From the NCBI GenBank assembly GCA_947184155.2, contig CAMXCT020001471.1, positions 62,328 to 126,327 on the forward strand: a stretch of DNA of 64,000 bases, in the 5' to 3' direction. Below are positions 20,831-31,505 of this stretch, in pieces (within the stretch, counting starts at the first letter, position 1; every line of letters begins with the position of its first letter). This DNA comes from Cladocopium goreaui. Its lineage: Eukaryota > Sar > Dinophyceae > Suessiales > Symbiodiniaceae. The notes under the pieces were generated by a model, which was given only the letters and a program-made list of their open reading frames with translations, did not search any database and was not told the origin of the DNA. A program made the position numbers and the translations under genes.

Positions 20831-21000
20831 TGGATAAAATTCATGGAGACCAGGTAAGTGAATATAGAATGTTTGGAGCAAGTGCCGGTGGATAAAATTC
20901 ATGGAGACCAGGTAAGTGAATATAGAATGTTTGGAGCAAGTGCCGGTGGATAAAATTCATGGAGACCAGGTAAGTGAATATATGATGTTTTTAAAGGTGT
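20831..21000 (+). repeat. 58-bp tandem repeat, about 2.9 copies
   Basis: Copies start at 20831, 20889 and 20947 (TGGATAAAATTCATGG). Each contains CCAGGTAAGTGAATAT, a perfect splice-donor-like string. Copies 1 and 2 are identical; the third diverges after AATATATGATG. Confidence 0.9.
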
Positions 21001-21420
21001 TTTTGGATATAATTCTCGTGGTGAGGTAGGAGTACCATTGGTATAACTGATAGGGCCTAGTGGCCCTGGATTTTTTTTGGGCCAGACCCCCCGAATCCTA
21101 TCCAGGGACGCCCAACGGGGATCCATAACTCAGTGTCCACCTGGTTTAATTTAGCCAGTGCAAGGGATATAAAAAACAAATAAAGAAATAAAAAAGGTAA
21201 AGGAATATATGAACAAAACAAATACAATAAAAATCCGCCGACCCCGGCCTTCGCCAAGGCAGGGGTGGCGCCTGGGACCACCGGAGGTGTGGAACCTGCT
21301 TTGTCACGGCCATGGCCCTCACATTGTCCAAGGTCGTTCCAGCAACAATTGCTTGTCTGTGTTTAAGCGGTCTGCCAAGCCCCAAAGGCCTCAAACGCGA
21401 CGCGGCAGCTCCCAAAACCA
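21001..21420. other. No gene seen
   Basis: A mixed segment with a T-rich run near 21070 and A-rich runs near 21180-21230. No coding frame with protein-like composition is seen; it leads into the GC-rich minisatellite. Confidence 0.4.
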
Positions 21421-22160
21421 AACCCTCCCGCAGGCTTTTCCACGGCAACTCTCGCAGCTACACGCCCCAGCCATCTGTTTTTAAGGGCGTTCACGCCTGC
21501 CGTTTGCCCGCCCTCAAACCCTCCAAACCCTCCCGCAAGCCTTTCCACGGCAACTCTCTTAGCCACACGCCCCAGCCATCTCTTTTTAAGGGCGTTCAAG
21601 CCTGCCGTTTGCCCGCCCTCAAACCCTCCAAACCATCCAAATCCTCCAAACCCTCCCGCAAGCCTTTCCACGGTAACTCTCGCAGCCACGCCCCAGCCAT
21701 CTGTTTTTAAGGGCGTTCAAGCCCGCCCTCAAACCCTCCAAACCCTCCAAACCCTTCCGCAGGCCTGTCCACGACAACTCTCGCAGCCACACGCCCCAGC
21801 CATCTGTTTTTAAGAGCGTTCAAGCCTGCCGCTTGCCCGCCCTCAAACCCTCCAAACCCTCCAAACCCTCCAAACCCTTCCGCAGGCCTTTCCACGGCAA
21901 CTCTCGCAGCTACACGCTCCAAACCCTCCCGCAGGCCTTTCCACGGCAACTCTCGCAGCCACACGCCCCAGCTATCTGTTTTTAAGGGCGTTCAAGCCTG
22001 CCGTTTGCCCGCCCTCAAACCCTCCAAACCCTCCAAACCCTCCCGCAGGCCTTTCCACGGCAACTCTCTTAGCCACACGCCCCAGCCATCTGTTTTTAAG
22101 GGCGTTCAAGCCTGCCGTTTGCCCGCCCTCAAACCCTCCAAACCCTCCAAATCCTCCAAA
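21420..22160 (+). repeat. ~105-bp GC-rich minisatellite, block 1
   Basis: The tandem unit contains GCCTTTCCACGGCAACTCTC, GCAGCCACACGCCCCAGCCA, TCTGTTTTTAAGGGCGTTCA, AGCCTGCCGTTTGCCCGCCC and a variable run of CCCTCCAAA. Because unit length is often a multiple of three, both strands stay open for long stretches. Unit length varies through the number of CCCTCCAAA words. Confidence 0.9.
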
Positions 22161-22735
22161 CCATCCCCTTGTGGTGCACGCAGGTGGGGTAGGACCCCTG
22201 AGAAATATAATGAAATCATAGGTACCCAGGCTACCGAACCCAAATTGCAAAAATGAAAGCTGGGGGGTTCAACCCCACATGTTGCGCAAAGAGAAAATCA
22301 TCAGTCATCCAACTGAGGGATTTGCAAAATTAAATCAAGAGGTTCCAGAGATAGAATTAATAAGATTCCAAGTCAGCATCCACATGTTCCAGAAATAAAA
22401 AGAAAAGGTTCCAGGTCAGCATCTGTCTGTCTCAGTTTTCTCTCCCAATGCTGATGGCAGAGGGCAGTTTGTTTTCCCTGTGTTGGTGGCATGTCAAGTT
22501 TGGTAACAGGGTGAACTTTCAATTTTTTCCACAAAAAAGGTAAGCACAACACAAAAATAAAATCCAGAGGGACCCAACCTAAAGCTACTCCCATCTGCTT
22601 TTTGGACAGCACTTTTCATGACCCATGTCTAAAAAATGAAATCATAGGGATCTGATTTACTCAAAACTTATGATACACACCTTGAAAAATAAATCTAAAA
22701 ATAGTTCAGGGCCAAGCCCATTGATTTAATTTTTG
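22160..22735. other. Unique spacer between minisatellite blocks
   Basis: This is a unique segment with no convincing gene. It contains repeats of 'AGGTTCCAG(A/G)...' (22340-22410) and an A-rich tail. It may be an insertion into a once continuous array. Confidence 0.4.
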
Positions 22736-24525
22736 AGCACCTCCCCGTGCGCAAGCCTTTCCACGACAACTCTCGCAGCTACACGCTCCAAACCCTCCCG
22801 CAGGCCTTTCCACGGCAACTCTCGCAGCCACACGCCCCAGCCATCTGTTTTTAAGAGCGTTCAAGCCTGCCGTTTGCCCGCCCTCAAACCCCCAAACCCT
22901 CCAAACCCTCCCGCAGGCCTTTCCACGGCAACTCTCGCAGCTACACGCTCCAAACCCTCCCGCAAGCCTTTCCACGGCAGCTCTCGCAGCCACACGCCCC
23001 AGCCATCTGTTTTTAAGGGCGTTCAAGCCTGCCGTTTGCCCGCCCTCCAACCCTCCAAACCCTCCCGCAGGCCTTTCCACGGCAACTCTCGCAGCCACAC
23101 GCCCCAGCCATCTGTTTTTAAGGGCGTTCAAGCCTGCCGTTTGCCCGTCAAACCCTCCAAACCCTCCATGACCCTTCCGCAGGCCTTTCCACGGAAACTC
23201 TCGCAGCTACACGCTCCAAATGCCTTTCCACGGCAACTCTCGCAGCCACACGCCCCAGCCATCTGTTTTTAAGGGCGTTCAAGCCTGCCGTTTGCCCGCC
23301 CTCAAACCCTCCAAACCCTCCAAACCCTCCCGCAGGCCTTTCCACGGCAACTCTCGCAGCTACACGCTCCAAACCAACTCTTGCAGCCACACGCCCCAGC
23401 CATCTGTTTTTAAGAGCGTTCAAGCCTGCCGTTTGCCCGCCCTCAAACCTTCCAAACCCTCCCGCAGGCCTTTCCACGGCAACTCTCGCAGCTACACGCT
23501 CCAAACCCTCGCGCAAGCCTTTCCACGGCAACTCTCGCAGCCACACACACCAGCCATCTGTTTTTAAGGGCGTTCAAGCCTGCAGTTTGCCCGCCCTCAA
23601 ACCCCGCAGGCCTTTCCACGGCAACTCTCGCAGCCACACGCCCCAGCCATCTGTTTTTAAGGGCGTTCAAGCTTGCCGTTTGCCCGCCCTCAAACCCTCC
23701 AAACCCTCCCGCAGGCCTTTCCACGGCAACTCTCGCAGCCACACGCCCCAGCCATCTGTTTTTAAGAGCGTTCAAGCCTGCCTTTTGCCCGCCCTCCAAC
23801 CCTCCAAACCCTCCCGCAGGCCTTTCCACGGCAGCTCTCGCAGCCACACGCCCCAGCCATCTGTTTTTAAGGGCGTTCAAGCCTGCCCTTTGCCCGCCCT
23901 CAAAGCCTGCAAACCCTCCAAACCCTTCCGCAAACCTTTCCACGGCAACTCTCGCAGCCACACGCCCCAGCCATCTGTTTTTAAGGGCGTTCAAGCCTGC
24001 CGTTTGCCCGCCCTCAAACCCTCCAAACCCTCCTCCAAGCCCTTCCGCACGCCTTTCCACGGCAACTCTCGCAGCCACACGCCCCAGCCATCTGTTTGCC
24101 CGCCAAAGCCTCCCGCAGGCCTTTCCACGGCAACTCTCGCAGCTATTACACGCTCCAAACCCTTCCGCAGGCCTTTCCACGGCAACTCTCGCAGCCACAC
24201 GCCGCAGCCACCTGTTTTTAAGAGCGTTCAAGCCTGCCGTTTGCACGCCCTCAAACCCTCCAAAACCTCCCGCAGGCCTTTCCACGGCAACTCTCGCAGC
24301 TACACGCTCCAAACCCTCCCGCAGGCCTTTCCACGGCAACTCTCGCAGCCACGCCCCAGCCATCTGTTTTTAAGAGCGTTCAACCCTGCCGTTTGCCCGC
24401 CCTCAAACCTTCCAAACCCTCCAAGCCCTCCAAACCCTCCCGCAGGCCTTTCCACGGCAACTCTCGCAGCTACACGCCCCAGGCATCTGTTTTTCAGGGC
24501 GTTCACGCCTGCCGTTTGCCCTTGA
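22735..24525 (+). repeat. ~105-bp GC-rich minisatellite, block 2
   Basis: The same unit as block 1, with about 17-20 copies. A shorter variant lacks the middle section and joins TCGCAGCTACACGCTCC to CCCGCAGG. Both strands show frames of more than 300 codons (plus 23587-24525; minus 24363-23443), which follows from unit length and base composition. Coding is not supported: frames break wherever the CCCTCCAAA count changes. Confidence 0.9.
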
Positions 24526-24639
24526 AGCATCAACGAAATGGTGAATCCCCCAGTCATTACCATCTTTATAGGTGGTATTTTGACCATTCCCAGTCATGGG
24601 TGGTCTATTATCATTTTTTTACCAACATTAAAATATACA

Positions 24640-26290
24640 TGCGCTTCCCCCCCTCCATCCTTAAAGGGGGTCGGCGGCGGGGCGTTAGCCCATTTATAAA
24701 TCCGGCGATGCCTCGCCGTTTGGTGGTGTTGCTAAGCGCATAGCTTTAGCTACCCGGGGGCGCGCCCCTGCCGCCGACCTTTTCAAAAATCCTTCAGGGT
24801 GCTGGGGGTTTCACGTTTTTGGGGGTTCGGGGTGGGAAAAAAGATGGTAAAATTGGAAGATGCGTTTCGGAGGTCCTTGTTGGGCGTTTTTTGGTCGCTT
24901 TTTGGTGGATTTTTCATGTTTTTTTTGGTGCTGTCCATGCGTAAAAATCGTGTAATTTATAATGTTTTTGTGCCTTTGGCATCTACAAAAAGCTTGTGAC
25001 AACATGCTGGAAACTGCGTAAATACAAGTGTTTTTGCTAGGCCTGGGCCACAAAACACTGTAAATACCGTGATTTTTGCTAGCAGAGGCTCAAAACCTCG
25101 TAAATACCGTCGTTTTGCGTTGGCGCGGAGCCAAAAACATTTGTATTTACTGTGTTTTTTGGTTCCGAGAACGTGAAAAATCGCGCAAGCACCGCCTATT
25201 TGACGCTTTTTGGGGGTTTGCAAAAACCGTCGGTTTGACGATTTTGGGGGGTTTGCAAAAAGTACCAGCTACAAAGATAACAACGACAACGACAACAGGA
25301 CCAAGCAGCAACAGCTATAACAACAATAACAACAACGACGACGACGACGCCGCCGCCGACGACTAAGACGACGACAACAACGAAAACGACGACAATGACG
25401 ATTCTTACCTAGTTCAGATGAAATCCCCCTCTCTCTTTCCCTCCCCCCGGCCCCTACAGGCATCGCCGGTGTGCGAAGCTCTACAATAAGTCCGGCGATG
25501 CCTCGCCGTGCAGTGGTGGTTGCTAAGGATAGCTTTAGCTACCTGGGGGCGCGCCCCTGCCGCCGACCCTTTCCGAGAATCCTTCAGGGTGCTGGGGTTT
25601 TCACGTTTTTGGAAGTTCGGGGTGGGAAAAAAGAGGGTAAAATTGGAAGATGCGGTTTGGACTTGTTGGGCGTTTTTTGGTCGATTTTTGGTCAAGTCAA
25701 TTTGTCATATTTTTTTGGTACTGTCCACGCGTAAAAATCGTGTAATTTACAATGTTTTTGTGTCTTTGGCATCCAAAAAAAGCTTCTGACAACATGCTGG
25801 AAACTGCGTAAATACCAGTGTTTTTGCTAGGCCCGGGCCACAAAACACTGTAAATACCGTGATTTTTGCTAGCAGGGGCTCAAAACCTCGTAAATACCGT
25901 GGTTTTGCGCTGGCGCGGAGCCAAAAACATTTGTATTTACTGTGTTTTTTTGTTCCGAGAACGTGAAAAATCGCGCAAGCACCGCCTATTTGACGCTTTT
26001 TGGGGGTTTGCAAAAACCGTCGGTTTGACGCTTTTGGGGGGTTTGCAAAAAGTACCAACTACAAAGAGAACAACGACAACGACAACAGGACCAAGCAGCA
26101 ACAGCAACAACAACAATAACAACAACAACAACAACGACAACGACGACGACGACGCCGCCAACGACGACGAAGACGACGACAACAACGACAACACCGACAA
26201 TGACGACAACGACGACAACAAGGACAACGACAACGACAACGACCCTCTCTCTTTCCCTCCCCCGACCCCTACAGGCATCGCTGGGCGAAG
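24640..26290 (+). repeat. ~790-bp tandem duplication ending in ACA/ACG codon-like runs
   Basis: The segment 24690-25460 recurs at 25480-26270 with an offset of about 790. Each copy has GGCGATGCCTCGCCGT, GGGGGCGCGCCCCTGCCGCC, then several spaced words of the form GTAAATACCGTG-TTTT-GC, and finally a run of ACAACGACAAC. The run differs in length between copies. A 329-codon plus frame (25866-26855) crosses it, with poly-Asn/Asp from the run; I do not regard it as a gene. Confidence 0.85.
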
Positions 26291-26310
26291 CTCTACAATA
26301 GATAGATATA

Positions 26311-28451
26311 ATGAAGGGACATGGCGTGGAAGGTTGTTTTCGTACAGTTACGCGGTCCCATTTCCAGGGATAGGTTCCGAGCATCATGTCAAGCCAAGGC
26401 GCCCCCGTTTGGGCAAATTCCGTGATACAACGTTTTCCTCCAAAATCACTCTGGCGCCTTTTCCGCCCGTCCTCCTCCCTCACCCTCCCGGCGTCCGCGC
26501 AGTCGCAGGTGTCCGAAGGCGGCGTCCGCAGGCATGGACTGGACGCCTGCAAAGTCCACACAGTTGGATTGGGCGTCCCAAGCAACCGCGCAGTGGCAGG
26601 GCATGCCACAGTGAGCGGCCCACCGGCAAGGATTGGGCGTCCATAACGTCTGCTCGTTGGCAGGGCGCGAGATTGATTTTGTTCGTTTCGCGGCGTGCCA
26701 GGCAGAGCTCGGCCCGAAGGATTGGGCTTATCCGTAGTTCACTGTCTCCTTGCTATGTGTTTGGCCCGCGCAGGCAATTGCACATGAGACCCGGTTCTGG
26801 AAACGGGCCCCTTAACGAGGCATATTTTAACCTTCTACAGCGTGTACCGTCATAGTATCATTGATTGCCCGCCCGCATTGGCGGCAGCACATGTACCAGC
26901 GTATCCTTCCTTGCTGCCTATACGGAGCTCGATGTAGCCGCTCGTGTGTGTGTGTTTTGCGACCCCGAAAAGAGGGCCAGGTTCAGGACCCAGAAATGGG
27001 GCCGCAACTCAAGATTTACAAGCCCGGCCTCCAAATTCGTGGCCCCATTTTTGGGCCCATGGCCTGGGCGCCCGCCTGTCCGTAAAGTGCATGCTTTTTT
27101 GCGCTTGGTTGCGAAGATATTGGTTTCACAATGAGGGGACCTGGCATGGAAGGGCTAGGTTCCGAGCATATCCGAGCATCATGTCAAGCCAAGGCGCCCC
27201 GTTTGGGTAAATTCCGTGATACAACGTTTTCCACCAAAATCACTCTGGCGCCCTTTCTGCCCCGTCCTCCTCCCTCACCCTCCCACCGCCCCCGTTGCAC
27301 CATGTTGCATTTAACTTAGTAAGGCTCAAACGGCGTCCGCAGCATTCCGCAGCGTCCGCGCAGTCGCAGGGCGTGCCCGAAGGGGCCGCGTCCGCAGCGC
27401 GCACGCAGTTGGATTGGGCGTCCGCAGCATCCACGCCGCAGCAGGGCTTGCCACAGCGAGCGGCCCACAGGCAAGGACTGGGCGTCCATAGCGTCCGCTC
27501 ATTGGCAAGGAGCGAGATTGATTTTGTTCGTTTCGCGGCGTGCCAGGCAGAGCTCGGCCCGAAGGATTGGGCTTATCCGTAGTTCACTGTCTCCTTGCTA
27601 TGTGTTTGGCCCGCGCAGGCAATTGCACATGAGACCCGGTTCTGGAAACGGGCCCCGTAACGAGGCATATTTTAACCTTCTAGATTCTAGAGCGTGTACC
27701 GTCATAGTATCATCTGATTGCCAGTTCACATTGAAATGGCGGCAGCACATGTACCAGCTCGTGTGTGTGTTTTGCGACCCCGAAAAGAGGGCCAGGTTCA
27801 GGACCCAGAAATGGGGCCGCAACTCAAGATTTACAAGCCCGGCCTCCAAATTCGTGGCCCCATTTTTGGGCCCATGGCCTGGGCGCCCGCCTGTCCGTAA
27901 AGTTTACGCTGGACGGCGGCAATTGACGCTAAAAATTCAATGCTTTTTTGCGATTGGTTGCGACATGTTGCGAAGATACTGGTTTCACAATGTGGGGACA
28001 TGGTGTGGAAGGTTGTTTTCGTACAGTTACGCGGTCCCATTTCCAGGGCATAGGTTCCGAGCATCATTTCAAGCCAAGGCGCCCCGTTTGGGCAAATTCC
28101 GTGATACAACGTTTTCCTCCAAAATCACTCTGGCGCCCTTTCCGCCCCGTCCTCCTCCCTCACCCTCCCACCGTCCCCGTTGCATTTCCCTTAGCAAGGC
28201 TCCTATACGGCGTCCGCAGCGTCCGCGCAGTCGCAGGGCGTGCCCGAAGGGGGCGTCCGCAGGCATGGATTGCGTCCGCCGCGTCCAGACAGTCGGATTG
28301 GGTGTCCGCAGCATCCGCGCAATGGCAGGGCATGCCACAGTGACACAGGCAAGGACTGGGCGTCCATAGCGTCCGCTCATTGGCAGGGCGCGAGACTGAT
28401 TTTGTTGGTTTTGCGGCGTGCCAGACAGACCTTGCCCGAAGGATTGGGCTT
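26311..28451 (+). repeat. 0.82-0.86-kb tandem repeat, three copies (third split by an LTR element)
   Basis: Copies start near 26311, 27131 and 27991 (GGACATGG-GTGGAAGG). Shared blocks are AAGCCAAGGCGCCCC, TCCGTGATACAACGTTTTCC, many GCGTCCGC words, GGATTGGGCTTATCCGTAGT and GGTTCTGGAAACGGGCCCC. The third copy is cut at GGGCTT (28446-28451) and resumes at 31704. Confidence 0.85.
26728..26862 (+). other. Conserved ~130-base block (copies at 27574-27714 and 31707-31838)
   Basis: The block from TTATCCGTAGTTCACTGTCT to GTGTACCGTCATAGTAT is nearly invariant in three copies, while neighbouring GC-rich parts differ. It contains a possible stem (CCCGGTTCTGGAAACGGG). I checked by eye for snRNA, SRP and tRNA signatures and saw none. 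Confidence 0.4.
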
Positions 28452-28676
28452 GGAAGAATCGAGGTCCCAAATCACCAAGCTTCGCATCTCTTCCAAGTTG
28501 ATCGGCAGCAGCAATGTTTCGTCAGCAGCCAAAGGTCTTCGCTTTCGAGCTTGAAACGTTATAGCTACAGCAGCCGCAAAATGTGAGAAAGAAATCTTGC
28601 ATGTAAATTGGATGACATGTCTGAATTGAAATGACAAGTATGTCAAATTGATAAAAATAGGGTATGCCATTCAGCA
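28452..28676 (-). repeat. 3' LTR of the copia-type element, with ~25 extra bases
   Basis: Bases 28676 to 28477 align with the 5' LTR. Beyond GAAGCTTGGT the element continues about 25 bases (GATTTGGGACCTCGATTC...) to the GGGCTT target duplication; these are absent from the 5' LTR. Confidence 0.75.
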
Positions 28677-28686
28677 CTCCCCCTTG
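28677..28686 (-). other. Polypurine tract
   Basis: CAAGGGGGAG on the minus strand is immediately 5' of the 3' LTR start TGCTGAATGG, the expected position for plus-strand priming. Confidence 0.7.
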
Positions 28687-29297
28687 GGTGTTTCGTCAGG
28701 CTACACCAAATTTTTCCTTTACAGCTCAAACTACCGTAGCCGTTGTACTCTGTACAGTACATGCATCCCCTGAACTCTCTGCTGTTCTCGGTTCTGGGGC
28801 AGCTCGGATCCGTGTGAACAGTTTGACCTGACATCAGCAGCAAAAGTGGACTTCCAGGGATCGGCCTTCCACGCGTTCGCATCGCCACTTCTTTGCAAAG
28901 CGTGCACCAAGCGAACTGCCTCGCATATCCAGTTCTCGGCCCTTGGAGTTGAGTGCATCCACGGCTGGAACGATATATCGTCCCATACGGTGTTCTGAAC
29001 ACCTGGAATCCAAGTTCTGCTCCGCTGTGATCTTCTGGTGCCTGGGGAAATTGACGATTTCGTCATCCAAAGCGATCTCACGAATCGCTGTCTCGATTCC
29101 AGCTGCCATGTCATCTGAGGAACTTCCATAGGACGAGCTGGAAGTTCATGGGCCACCTTGAGATGGGGCAGCCTTTGATTTCGGCTTTGGCATTTGGCGG
29201 GGGAGCCTTCATTGGCCATCTGCCATTGGCGCATCCTCCTTTGCGGGACACTTCGGTCGTGGCTGAGAAACATTCCCGTCAAGTTCCGCACCTACTC

Positions 29298-29546
29298 CTA
29301 CCTTCCACAGACCTTAGGCCATTCTTCTTCATCATTTTGAGCTCGTGATGCTGACAACGTGGCCGCCATGGTGATGAGCTTGAGGGCCATCATTGTGACC
29401 AGTTTTGAGCTGGTCTTGATTTCCTCCTCATCCTTGTCTGGAATTGAAACCTCTTTTTTGGCTTGAGCCGTTCCCATGCCCATCATCTTTTTCAAAGCTT
29501 CCATTCGGGTCGAAGCCAACGCCTTCGTGCCCAAGTCAGCCAGCAT
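29298..29546 (-). pseudogene. C-terminal tail of the copia-type polyprotein
   Basis: MLADLGTKALASTRMEALKK is the usual end block after RNase H in copia polyproteins ('LAD-x-x-T-K-x-L'). A hydrophobic run (LVTMMALKLITMAATLSA) follows. Downstream to 28690 the minus strand holds further open but unrecognised sequence (IETAIREIALDDEIVNFP). Confidence 0.6.
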
Positions 29547-29550
29547 CCTT

Positions 29551-30057
29551 TCACCAGGAACATGGCGTATACCTGCCAGCCCCGTCGCAGCACTGATTGA
29601 CGCGCGATGCCCATCTCAAATGAAGATGCCTCGTTCTCAAGCTTCCTCCTTCAGCGACCAAAATGGCCAGAGCAGCCTGAGAATCGCACAATGCCACCTT
29701 ATTGACATCGCCGAGCAATTCAGCCAGCACCACAAAAACTGATTCACCGGCAACCATCGCTTCCACCAGCCCCATCAGCTCTGATTCCGCAGTGCTCAAG
29801 GTGATCGTACCCTGTCTGACCATGACCACAAATGATCCATGCGATTCATTTGACTCAGGAGCAAAGCTGGAGCCTGAGTGCACATACAAAGTGATGGGAT
29901 CTTCGATCTTTTCCTTGTATCGAAGGCCCTCACCTGCAGTTCCTTTGAGGTATGATCTCATCTGCGCAGCTGTTTCTTTGATGCAATTGGCGGCCTTCAA
30001 AACGTTGGCGCCCACTCTGGAAACTCCAAACATCAAACCTTGTCTGCTTCTGGTCAC
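29551..30057 (-). pseudogene. RNase H domain of the copia-type element
   Basis: The frame contains YLKGTAGEGLRYK, SSFAPESNESHGSFVVM, GTITLSTAESELMGLVEAM and CDSQAALAI-...-RTRHLHLR, in the order of copia RNase H. The first catalytic Asp, normally in '(Y/V)-x-D-A-S-(F/W)-A', is replaced: the sequence reads VHSGSSFAP. The Glu of AESEL and Asp of CDSQ are present. The loss of the first Asp suggests an inactive enzyme. The frame ends by frameshift beyond HLHLR, and the coding sense resumes at 29546 as LADLGTKALASTRMEALK. Confidence 0.8.
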
Positions 30058-30183
30058 CAGCCAGAGAAGTTCGCCGATGACTTTCTATGAAAATTTGACA
30101 TCGTCGCAGAAGGAGAAATCACATCCGGTGGCATTGAAGCTTGATCTCTGGTGATGGGAATCTTCCTTGGCTTCCCTTTCTCC

Positions 30184-30930
30184 TCATAGCGACCAAGCAA
30201 GTCCTTGATGTATGACTTCTGAGAGGGACCATTGGACTTTCTCCTCCACCTCAATCTGATGGCAAGCCACCTCCAGGCCAAGGAACCTCACCGGCGTTTC
30301 ACCCACCCATTCTGGTTGAGTGGTGGCCCATGTGTCCTGAAACCTCTGGGCAAGCGTCTTGGCGACATTCTCCTCTGCCACAATGAAAATGTCATCAACA
30401 TACGTCATCACAAGTCCAATGACGCGGCCATTGGAAATCAGTTCTTCCTCTGCTTCTTGAAAATCTTCTCTGACCAAAACCATCTTCCAAAGATTCTGTT
30501 CTGACTCCATGGGCTTCAGCTCCAAACTTTCACAGCGGCCTGCAATGACCACCTTGATGTCAAAGGTCTTCATCGTGCTCCTTTGGGGTCTTGAACCCTG
30601 CAGCCTCAGGGAGGAATGGTGGTCTTGCAGCCTCCTTGAAAGGGGGTCTATCAGCCTCCTTAGATGGGGGTCTATCAGCCTCCTTCGATGGGGGTCTGTC
30701 AGCCTCCTTTGATGGGGGTCTATCAGCCTCTCAAATCCTGGGCTGGCTTTGTCGGGCTGTTCCTCAGAAGTTGCAAAATTCTCTTCTATCAACAGCTGAA
30801 TTTGTCCCCTGCATTCCTCTTTCTCTTCTTGATCTCTCATCGCTTGCATTCTCAAAAACTCCATGCCCCTCTCTTGCTGGGCCCTGGTGGTCCTAGCTGC
30901 ATCGCTATCCAAAAAATCAGGATGTGAAAG
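30184..30930 (-). pseudogene. Reverse-transcriptase fragment with YVDD
   Basis: After the gag-like part and a short tandem repeat, the frame reads RVIGLVMTYVDDIFIVAEEN, the catalytic YxDD box of Ty1/copia reverse transcriptase. TWATTQPEWVGETPVRFLGL follows, also typical of the family. The fingers region and everything before it (protease, integrase, early RT) are absent. Near 30230 the coding sense jumps frame to KSYIKDLLGRYEEKGKPR, so at least one frameshift is present. It cannot be functional as it stands. Confidence 0.8.
30650..30745 (-). repeat. 24-27-bp minisatellite inside the retroelement
   Basis: Four copies of a unit containing GATGGGGGTCT(A/G)TCAGCCTCCTT encode LIDPHxRR repeats on the minus strand. 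It lies at the deletion joint between the gag-like part and RT. Confidence 0.8.
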
Positions 30931-31475
30931 AACAATTGAAACAATGGAGGGCCATACAACCATGCGGCTTGTCCTTGCAGTGCAGCAAAGTTTCTCAACT
31001 GTTCCTCAGAAAACAGTGGAGAGTGAGGAACTTGCCCATGCCCTCGGCCTGCATCGTCACCTGCAAGCTGTCCTGGAGAAGTTGTACTCTTCCTTGCAGA
31101 TGTGCCATCAACATTCTTGCCATCGCCTTTGTCGACGGACATATTCTTCTCAGTGAAGCTCACCAGATCTTGACGTGAAGGGTCAACAGGAGGATCGGGA
31201 GGAGGTTGTGTAGGAGGTTGCAATGCCTTGACGCCTGAACCCTGATTGGAGCTCTTTGCCGGGGTGCCTTTTAAAGGTTCATCTCTCTTATCCCCTTTCG
31301 GTGGAGATGGTTCCCCTTTCCGTTTTTCCTCAGGTTCATCTTCAGGCCCATTGTGTATTGGCAATTCGCCCCTACTTTCAGCTTCAGATTTCATTCTTTC
31401 ATCTGCTACCTTCATCTCCCTCTGACCCTGTTCTAATTCCCCTCTAGTTGCTCTCCTTCTTTGAAAGCCACTCAT
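30852..31475 (-). CDS. gag-like ORF of the copia-type element
   Basis: This 207-codon frame starts MSGFQRRRATRGELEQG about 20 bases after the primer-binding site. It is charged and Pro/Lys-rich through residue 100 (KGEPSPPKGDKRDEPLK). A segment FSEEQLRNFAALQGQAAWLY then fits the capsid-like region of dinoflagellate copia elements. No CCHC zinc knuckle is seen. The frame shifts near 30930: the following coding sense (AQQERGMEFLRMQAMRDQEE) continues in another frame. Capsid function is inferred from position and composition. Confidence 0.5.
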   Translation of the reverse strand: MSGFQRRRATRGELEQGQREMKVADERMKSEAESRGELPIHNGPEDEPEEKRKGEPSPPKGDKRDEPLKGTPAKSSNQGSGVKALQPPTQPPPDPPVDPSRQDLVSFTEKNMSVDKGDGKNVDGTSARKSTTSPGQLAGDDAGRGHGQVPHSPLFSEEQLRNFAALQGQAAWLYGPPLFQLFFHILIFWIAMQLGPPGPSKRGAWSF

Positions 31476-31492
31476 TGCCCAGGAAGCCGTTT

Positions 31493-31505
31493 GGGCTCAT
31501 AACCA
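31493..31505 (-). other. Primer-binding site
   Basis: TGGTTATGAGCCC on the minus strand lies directly after the 5' LTR. TGG plus a tRNA-like complement is expected here; it resembles the TGGTATCAGAGC (initiator Met) sites of plant copia elements with small differences. Confidence 0.55.

Noticed and set aside
21840-22150. Telomere-like CCCTCCAAA runs
   Set aside because: Period is 9 and differs from CCCTAAA; they are variable parts of the minisatellite unit.
22255-22285. tRNA T-loop-like GGTTCAACCCC
   Set aside because: No matching acceptor, D-arm or anticodon stem could be placed around it.
23443-24525. Two overlapping frames of more than 300 codons on opposite strands
   Set aside because: They follow from a ~105-bp GC-rich minisatellite whose unit is often a multiple of three; frames break when the CCCTCCAAA count changes.
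25866-26855. 329-codon frame with poly-Asn/Asp
   Set aside because: It crosses the end of a duplication, an ACAACG simple repeat and unrelated GC-rich repeat DNA; composition, not homology, keeps it open.
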